Below, one piece after another: positions 41,201 to 45,983 of a stretch of 45,983 nt of DNA (position 1 is its first letter; each line of letters opens with the position of its first letter). This DNA comes from JBBPYC01 sp038200275 (GTDB taxonomy: Bacteria > Pseudomonadota > Gammaproteobacteria > Burkholderiales > Burkholderiaceae_C). Both the position numbers and the translations under genes were made by a program. The notes under the pieces are model-generated. The model worked only from the letters and a program-made list of their open reading frames with translations, was not told the DNA's origin and did not search any database. Location: positions 1 through 45,983 of the forward strand of contig JBBPYC010000095.1 of assembly GCA_038200275.1 (NCBI GenBank), read 5' to 3'.

Positions 41201-44200
41201 GGCAGCACATCGACGCGGTCGTCGTTGCTTTGTGCAAACCAGAGATCGCCCTCGGCACTCACCGTGACTTCAGCGGCCGCCTGCGCGATGCGGCCCTCGT
41301 CGTCCTTCGCCTGCACGATCAGCTCGACCTGACCGGAAGCCTTCAACTCCGCCTGGCAGACGAGGCGGCCTTGCGCGTCGCTGCGGCCGCTGCACATGGT
41401 GCCGAGCGCTGTCACCTCGTTGCGGTTGTCGTACGCGTAGAAGCCGCCGACCATGCGCTTCCTGGTGCTGATCACGCGTGTCAGCCGTGCGGTGACTTCG
41501 AGCAGTTGGCCCGCCAGCGGCTTGCCCGCGATGTCCAGCGCCAACGCGGTGAGGTCGACCTTGCCGCCGCGACTGGCCCAGCCAGCGGTGCGGATACCGG
41601 GCACCACGTTGCTTGGCCAGACTTTGAAGATGTTCGATACCGTGGCAGTCTCGCCGTTCGGATCGTTGAAAGTCACTTCTGCGTCGATGCGCGCCGGGCT
41701 TTTCAGCGCGGGTAAGGTACCGAGCGTGATGCACGCAGCACCCTGGTCGTCGGTCACGAGCGGCTGCTTGTCGGCGATCAATCGGCTGTCGTTGTCGCCG
41801 ATCGCCGCCGCGTCTCCTGAGTCCTCGTTCGCACGGCCACCCGACCGCTGCGCGTCGCGCGGTGGCGCAAACGAAAAATCGTCGTAACCGTCGAACGCGA
41901 CCGCCGTGCTTTTCAGGACAGCCGACAGATGCATGGGCACGCGCTTCAAACCGCCGCCGGAAAAATAGTTGAGCTGCAGCGCAAGCGGGATCGCCTGCGG
42001 TGCGATCAGCGGCTGTTTCGGACCGGACAACCTCGCGTCCACCAATGGCAGACGAAATTGCTCGACCCGAAAGCTGCCGGCGCTCCATTCGACTTTCGGC
42101 AACCTGTTGTCCTTGGCCGCGCGCACCAGCGTCACGTCGTAGACGCCGAGCTTGGCGGCCGACGGAATCTGCCAAGCCGACATCGCGCTGCGGGGGCCAC
42201 GCCAAATGAGCTCCTCGCTGAATTCCTGCTCGCTGCCGCGGTGCACGATCTTGCGTTCGGTCGGCAACTCGTCGGCTGTGAGTTCGGCCAAGCCCTGCAG
42301 TGTTTCGCGCCGCACGAAGTGCTTCATCGACACGGTCTCGCCCGCGCGCAGCAAGGTACGGTCGAACACGGTGGCCGCACGCACCTCGTCTGCGGTCGCA
42401 TCTGCCGTCGGCAGATTGAAGCGCCACGGCTCGATGCCCTGCTGCCAGTTGCTGAATACGAACGCGACGTCCTGCACGCCCTGCGCATCGGTGCTGCGCG
42501 CGGTCACGAACAGACCGTACTCGGACAGACACCCGTCGCCCTGGGTGTTGTTGGCGGCATCGGTCAGCCGTTGATCGATGCGCGCAAGGCCCGCGGCGTC
42601 GGTACGGCCCGACCATAGCGGCTTGCCGCGGCAGTCATATACCGCGACCTTCGCGTCGGTCACCGGGCGGCCTTGGTCCAGCGTGGTGACCCAGGCCACA
42701 CTGTTTGCGCGACCGAGCTTGAAGTGCACGCCCAGATTGGTGACGAGCACGCCGCTGCGCACGAACATCGGCGCGCCCGCATCCAGCAGCGCCTCGCCGA
42801 GCCGCAGCGATTCAATCTCGACCACCTGATAGCCAGGCAGCGGGAGCGGGATGCCAACCACTTCGAACGGGCGCGGGTCACCCCCGTTCAGCTGCGGCAG
42901 ATCGAGCCGCTGCACACCGGTTTCCTTGTCCAGCAGCGACAATTCGCGCGTGCCGACGTAGCGCTCGCTTTGCCGCTTGATCGGCCGGCCTTTCGCGTCG
43001 GTGTCGTCTTCGGTGATGAGCCACTGGTCTTTGGGCAGACCGGCCTGCTTCGCCGTTATCTGCTGCTCGTGGTAGCTCACCACGCGGCCATGCCAGGCCA
43101 GGATGTCGGTGTCGGTCTCAATCCGTTTGATGCGGACCTGGCCCGTGCTGGCCGCAGGCCGCAGATCCCCTTGTACATGCCGCAGCGTGACCGGCAGTAC
43201 GGGGTCGGCGCGTTCGATGATGCCGAACGGTGCGGCAGCGAACTTGGCGATCGGCGGCGCCGCACCAGTGGCGACGGTCAGCGGGAAGGTCGCTGCGTTG
43301 GCGAGCGGCCGGCCCGCGTCATCGACCAGGCTGGCAGGCAACTCGATCGCATAGCGCGTGTTTTCTGCAAACGGCGGCGCAAAGGTCAGCGCATTCACGT
43401 GGGAGGCATGGTCTTCGCGGTCGAAGGATGGGGCAATCGCTTCGCCGCCCGATGCCGGTTTAAGGCGCACAGCTGCAGCATGGTCGCGCGCAACCGGCGC
43501 AGAAAAATTCAACGTCAATGGCCGTACCGGCAGGCACGGCGCGTTGGCGCGTTCGCGCTCGCAACTGAACTCGGCGTTGAACGCAGGGCGCACCCGGAAA
43601 TCGAACCGTTGCTCGATGTTGGTTCCGATTTTCGGATTCGCTGCGGCCGCAATGCCTTTGCCCCAGACCAGTCGCATGGGGGTATCGGCCGGCAGCGGCC
43701 GAGCGCAGCGCAGCACCAGCGCCTCATCGATGCGCGCCGGATCAACCACGCCGCGCGCCGCCAGCAGTTCGATGCGAGATTCGCCGGAGACGATCTGCGC
43801 GCCAATGCGCTCGCCGATGCCTTCGACTTCGCACCACGCGTTGGCAGCCACGCTGGCTTGCGTGGCTGCGCCGTTCAACCGCAGCAGAAAAAACTGATCT
43901 TCGGCCACGGTGCCGCCCACATAAGGCTGGGTCGACACCACCGCTGGGCCGCCGGTGTGAAATGCGAACTGGATGGTACCGGTCAGGCTGCCGCCCATGG
44001 GTTGCCAGTCCGCGCGAGCGGTCAGTGTGCAGGCGGTTCCGGGGCCGAGCGGCTCGTTGAAGTCATACAGCCATTCGCGATCGCTCGCCCAGCGGCCCTG
44101 CCCTGCGAGCGCGACGCCTTCGCAGGTGAGTGCAGCAGGGTCGGCTGCCTTCGGGTCGCCGAACGTGACGACCGCCGCAGAAAAACGCATGACCACCTGA

Positions 44201-44313
44201 TGCACCGAAGCCACTTCGCCCTGGGGGCTGACGTGCGTGATCGTCGCGGCTTGCGCAAGCGCGACCAAACCGCAGGCCAAACTGCCTGCGATGCCCTTCG
44301 ACCATGCATCCAT
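38275..44313 (-). CDS. Alpha-2-macroglobulin family protein (YfhM-like), with thioester motif
   Basis: This encodes 2012 residues from the ATG at 44313, preceded by agaggtg; E. coli YfhM has about 1650. The signal peptide is residues 1-22 (ending LAQA), with no standard lipobox, so it may be soluble in the periplasm. The N-terminal macroglobulin-like domains are followed by the MG2/bait region. The thioester motif is present as YPFICLEQQ (Cys1548, Gln1551), which in the family forms the bond that traps attacking proteases. An Ala/Pro/Ser-rich insert lies at about 1413-1470. The family acts with PBP1C as a periplasmic defence against host proteases. Here the two genes overlap by four bases. 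Confidence 0.95.
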   Translation of the reverse strand: MDAWSKGIAGSLACGLVALAQAATITHVSPQGEVASVHQVVMRFSAAVVTFGDPKAADPAALTCEGVALAGQGRWASDREWLYDFNEPLGPGTACTLTARADWQPMGGSLTGTIQFAFHTGGPAVVSTQPYVGGTVAEDQFFLLRLNGAATQASVAANAWCEVEGIGERIGAQIVSGESRIELLAARGVVDPARIDEALVLRCARPLPADTPMRLVWGKGIAAAANPKIGTNIEQRFDFRVRPAFNAEFSCERERANAPCLPVRPLTLNFSAPVARDHAAAVRLKPASGGEAIAPSFDREDHASHVNALTFAPPFAENTRYAIELPASLVDDAGRPLANAATFPLTVATGAAPPIAKFAAAPFGIIERADPVLPVTLRHVQGDLRPAASTGQVRIKRIETDTDILAWHGRVVSYHEQQITAKQAGLPKDQWLITEDDTDAKGRPIKRQSERYVGTRELSLLDKETGVQRLDLPQLNGGDPRPFEVVGIPLPLPGYQVVEIESLRLGEALLDAGAPMFVRSGVLVTNLGVHFKLGRANSVAWVTTLDQGRPVTDAKVAVYDCRGKPLWSGRTDAAGLARIDQRLTDAANNTQGDGCLSEYGLFVTARSTDAQGVQDVAFVFSNWQQGIEPWRFNLPTADATADEVRAATVFDRTLLRAGETVSMKHFVRRETLQGLAELTADELPTERKIVHRGSEQEFSEELIWRGPRSAMSAWQIPSAAKLGVYDVTLVRAAKDNRLPKVEWSAGSFRVEQFRLPLVDARLSGPKQPLIAPQAIPLALQLNYFSGGGLKRVPMHLSAVLKSTAVAFDGYDDFSFAPPRDAQRSGGRANEDSGDAAAIGDNDSRLIADKQPLVTDDQGAACITLGTLPALKSPARIDAEVTFNDPNGETATVSNIFKVWPSNVVPGIRTAGWASRGGKVDLTALALDIAGKPLAGQLLEVTARLTRVISTRKRMVGGFYAYDNRNEVTALGTMCSGRSDAQGRLVCQAELKASGQVELIVQAKDDEGRIAQAAAEVTVSAEGDLWFAQSNDDRVDVLPDKRSYEPGETAKLQVRMPFREATALVAVEREGVLDTRVVTLRGNDPNFELKIEPGWGPNVYVSVLSVRGRIREVPWYSFFTWGWREPRGWVRNYYDNLKRGAEYRPPSALVDLGKPAFKFGVAALKVGIGAHRLQVDVRADQPVHQVREKAQVRIKVAFDGQPVASASVAFAAVDEGLLALRDNESWDLLGQLIRQRAWGVQTATAQSEIVGRRHYGRKAVAAGGGGGKAGTRELFDTLLVWRADVALDANGEATIEVPLNDSLTTFRLVAVADDGAARFGTGSTSIRVTQDLQVLAGLPPLVRTGDAFDAMLTLRNTTSRAMNIRASLQGTAGGVALSALPAKDVLLAPDAAQELSWPVRVPADASAIDWLVTAQEQAAKPVEAAPSLAASGPAAPLSAPVSIAAASAASVSAGTAPQLPAPTQTTQAARLAQDRIRIRQRVQPAVPERVLQATVTQLDGAFALPVAPPADALPEAGVKRGGIVVAVQPKLSGALPGLRRFFETYPFICLEQQVSKAVGLNDQKLWQSIINALPTYLDSDGLAGYFPPRADAGAGGSDTLTAYLLAASHDAGFALPDASRAAMLDGLAAFVEGRIERRQWAPPSARGSQLAVRKLAAIAALARHGRAVPRQLGSIALTPNVWPTAALIDWLRILQAVPGIPNRAKRLAEANQILKSRLSYAGTTLKFSSEASDFWWWLMDSADANAARLILAVLDDPDWKDELPRMVAGALGRQRGGAWLTTTANLWGKVALDKFSARFEAEPVAGGTLAKLGSGSQLIAWDKQPGGSRITLPWPVQPAELDVTHIGTGRPWLTVQSVAAIPLKAPLASGYRVTRTVSAVDQKVAGQWSRGDVLRVRLEVAAQADMTWVVLSDPVPGGATILGSGLGRDSAIADAAAGGDTNDWSRALPSYVERSFDAYRSYYEFLPRGTHVVDYTVRLNNPGTFALPPTRVEAMYAPDSFGESPNAAMQVAP

Positions 44314-44469
44314 TTCCACACCTCTTAAACCAAGTCGCGGCCAGTCTATCCACGGGTGATGCCGCTGTACGCCGCCAATGGAAGACAGCATTCGGTCTGG
44401 CCTTCAGGCCTTTCGGCGATTAAGCTAGGTTGACAGACTGCATTGCCAACCCAGAGGACATACTCACCC
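44314..44469. promoter_or_regulatory. Divergent intergenic region between the macroglobulin and thiolase-like genes
   Basis: This 156-base gap should hold promoters for both directions. A perfect TTGACA lies at 44430-44435 on the plus strand, but no matching -10 sequence was found at usual spacing before the thiolase start, so it is not called as a promoter. Confidence 0.35.
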
Positions 44470-45639
44470 ATGACCATCCGCCGCAAAGCCTGCATCGCAG
44501 GCGCTTTCGAACATCCGACCCGCAAAGCACCCGACAAGACGGTCGCGCAACTGCACGCCGAATGCGCGCGCGGTGCGTTGGCCGATGCGGGGTTGACGCT
44601 GCAGGATGTGGATGGCTACTTCTGCGCGGGCGACGCACCCGGCATGGGTCCGAACAACATGGCCGATTACCTGGGGCTGAATCGCCTGCGCCAGGTCGAC
44701 TCGACCGATACCGGCGGATCGTCCTATCTGATCCACGTCGCGCACGCTGCCCAGGCGATCGCAGCCGGCCGCTGCGACGTGGCGTTGATCACGCTGGCCG
44801 GCCGGCCACGCAGTGAGGGTTCGAGCGGCGTCGCGCCGCGGCCGGTGAATGCCTTGGTGCCAGACGCGCCGTGGGAGGCACCGTACAGCCCGGTCACGGT
44901 AAACGCGTACGCGCTGGTGGCAGCGCGCCATATGCACGAGTTCGGCACGACGAGCGAACAACTTGCGTGGATCAAGGTCGCGGCTTCAACGCACGCGCAA
45001 CACAACCCGCACGCGATGCTGCGCGACGTGGTCAGCGTGGAAGACGTGCTGACGTCGCCAATGATCTCGGATCCGTTGCGCAAGCTCGACTGCTGCGTAG
45101 TCAGCGACGGCGGCGGTGCGCTGGTTGTGACACGGCCCGAAATCGCGCGTTCGCTGAATCGGCCGGTCGTCCTTGTGCTCGGCGCGGGTGAGGCGATCAA
45201 AGGCCAGCTCGGCGGCCAGGTTGACCTCACCTGGTCAGCGGCGGCAATGTCCGGTCCACGCGCTTTCGAAGAGGCGGGCGTGACGCCAGCCGACATCCAG
45301 TACGCATCAATCTACGACAGCTTCACGATCACGGTACTGATGCAGCTCGAAGACCTGGGCTTTTGCAAAAAAGGCGAAGGCGGCCGCTTCGTTGCCGATG
45401 GCAACCTGATCTCGGGCACGGGCAAGCTGCCGTTCAATACCGATGGCGGCGGCCTGTGCAACAACCATCCCGCCAACCGCGGCGGCATCACCAAGGTGAT
45501 CGAAGCCGTGCGCCAGTTGCGCGGCGAAGCACACCCCGCGGTTCAGGTGCCGGACTGCAGGCTGGCGCTGGCACAGGGCATGGGCGGGCTGCTCGGCATC
45601 CGGCACGCCAGCGGCACCTTGATCATGGAACGGGAGTGA
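44470..45639 (+). CDS. Thiolase-like protein lacking the nucleophilic Cys (SCP-x/lipid-transfer type)
   Basis: This encodes 389 residues; agagga lies 11 bases before the ATG. It has the overall thiolase fold, with blocks ALADAGLTLQDVDGYFCAGD, DTGGSSYLIHVAHAAQAIAA and CNNHPANRGGITKVIEAVRQ. True thiolases have a Cys just before a Gly-rich turn at the second block; here that segment reads GGSS, so no acyl-enzyme Cys is present. The C-terminal catalytic His region (NNHP) is retained. Such proteins are usually paired with a DUF35 zinc-ribbon partner, as here, and act in steroid or acyl-CoA side-chain breakdown, often as retro-aldolases. The substrate is not known. Confidence 0.87.
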   Translation: MTIRRKACIAGAFEHPTRKAPDKTVAQLHAECARGALADAGLTLQDVDGYFCAGDAPGMGPNNMADYLGLNRLRQVDSTDTGGSSYLIHVAHAAQAIAAGRCDVALITLAGRPRSEGSSGVAPRPVNALVPDAPWEAPYSPVTVNAYALVAARHMHEFGTTSEQLAWIKVAASTHAQHNPHAMLRDVVSVEDVLTSPMISDPLRKLDCCVVSDGGGALVVTRPEIARSLNRPVVLVLGAGEAIKGQLGGQVDLTWSAAAMSGPRAFEEAGVTPADIQYASIYDSFTITVLMQLEDLGFCKKGEGGRFVADGNLISGTGKLPFNTDGGGLCNNHPANRGGITKVIEAVRQLRGEAHPAVQVPDCRLALAQGMGGLLGIRHASGTLIMERE

Positions 45640-45983
45640 TGAGCACCATGACGACGATGCACCAAGACCGGCCACTGGCGGCAAACCTGATCGATGCGGC
45701 AACCGAGCCGTTTTTTACCGCAGCTAAGAACGGCGTTCTACGCCTGCGACGCTGCACCGCATGCGCTCAGCCGCATTGGTATCCGCGTGCGGTCTGCCCG
45801 TTCTGCCAAGGCGATACCGAATGGATCGATGCTGCCGGAACGGGCACCATCTACAGCGTCAGCGTGACGCGCCGCGCCGGGCCGCTGCCCTATGCAATCG
45901 CCTACGTGACGCTGGATGAGGGGGTGACGATGCTGACCAACATCGTTGACTGCGATCTGGACGCAGTCGCGATCGGGCAACGC
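45639..45983 (+). CDS. Zinc-ribbon OB-fold protein (DUF35), cut by right edge
   Basis: The ATG at 45639 overlaps the thiolase-like stop by one base (TGATG); two further in-frame ATGs follow at codons 4 and 7. At least 115 codons are open to the edge. The rubredoxin-like zinc ribbon is CTACAQPHWYPRAVCPFC (two CxxC pairs), followed by the OB-fold strands GTGTIYSVSVTRR and PYAIAYVTLDEGVTMLTNIV. DUF35 proteins form complexes with thiolase-like partners and bind acyl-CoA. The close coupling fits this. The C-terminus is missing only because the window ends. Confidence 0.9.
   Translation, partial: MSTMTTMHQDRPLAANLIDAATEPFFTAAKNGVLRLRRCTACAQPHWYPRAVCPFCQGDTEWIDAAGTGTIYSVSVTRRAGPLPYAIAYVTLDEGVTMLTNIVDCDLDAVAIGQR

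Noticed and set aside
44430..44435. Perfect TTGACA before the thiolase-like gene
   Set aside because: No -10-like sequence lies 15-19 bases downstream before the ribosome binding site, so a promoter call is not supported.
1..45983. tRNA or rRNA genes, CRISPR arrays, prophage or conjugation genes
   Set aside because: No tRNA-like or rRNA-like sequence, regularly spaced repeats or phage/plasmid proteins were seen; intergenic gaps are mostly under 250 bases.

Overview
The window reads as chromosomal DNA of a GC-rich betaproteobacterium, most likely order Burkholderiales and possibly Comamonadaceae. The reasons are strong G/C bias at third codon positions, one Bug-type solute-binding protein, a TctBA permease pair, two TRAP transporters, a CGFS glutaredoxin (Grx4) near prmC, and several narrow Burkholderiales-style families. 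No phage, CRISPR array, rRNA or tRNA was seen. The only mobile-element trace is the end of an ISAs1-type transposase at the left edge. Genus and species are not determinable from the sequence alone.

Layout. 1-3225: transposase tail, a GH15 glucoamylase-like gene on the minus strand, then a gene-poor stretch with a probable frameshifted gene remnant. 3226-8059: a plus-strand cluster of a PepSY protein, a four-repeat integral membrane protein, a cytochrome b561 domain fused to a second four-repeat membrane protein, an OmpR-type response regulator and its histidine kinase. 8252-9151: a DMT exporter. 9168-15185: a tight six-gene minus-strand operon (TRAP DctP-DctQ-DctM, Bug protein, glucarate dehydratase, GarL-type aldolase). 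15301-18581: a DUF3140-like gene, a Gfo/Idh/MocA oxidoreductase and galactarate dehydratase. Together, 9168-18581 is a hexarate (glucarate/galactarate) uptake and breakdown locus: both dehydratases give 5-keto-4-deoxyglucarate, which the aldolase splits to pyruvate and tartronate semialdehyde.

18635-23803: two small secreted proteins, an SDR-fold protein without the usual catalytic Tyr/Lys, a second DMT transporter, and a TctA/TctB pair without an adjacent TctC. 24037-27212: a GspE/PilB-type ATPase, a spermidine-synthase-like protein and a family 6 uracil/hypoxanthine-DNA glycosylase, abutting or overlapping on the minus strand. 27307-29354: an MscS channel facing a Bcr/CflA drug exporter. 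29624-32537: a second TRAP system (DctPQM) with a strong terminator between dctP and dctQM. 32584-35922: an unknown tail-anchored protein, Grx4, a lipocalin lipoprotein, PrmC and a GNAT acetyltransferase. 36035-44313: penicillin-binding protein 1C overlapping a very large alpha-2-macroglobulin, the known periplasmic defence and repair pair. 44470-45983: a thiolase-like protein without the nucleophilic cysteine, coupled to a zinc-ribbon OB-fold (DUF35) protein cut by the right edge.

The least understood and most interesting part is 3226-8059. Both membrane proteins carry the motif [FY]-W-x9-G-x4-D four times, at spacing that implies an ancient double duplication. One of them is joined in frame to a heme-binding b561 domain, with a good internal ribosome binding site at the junction. 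The cluster also encodes its own two-component system. I infer a redox- or ion-linked membrane module; no function can be assigned from sequence alone.
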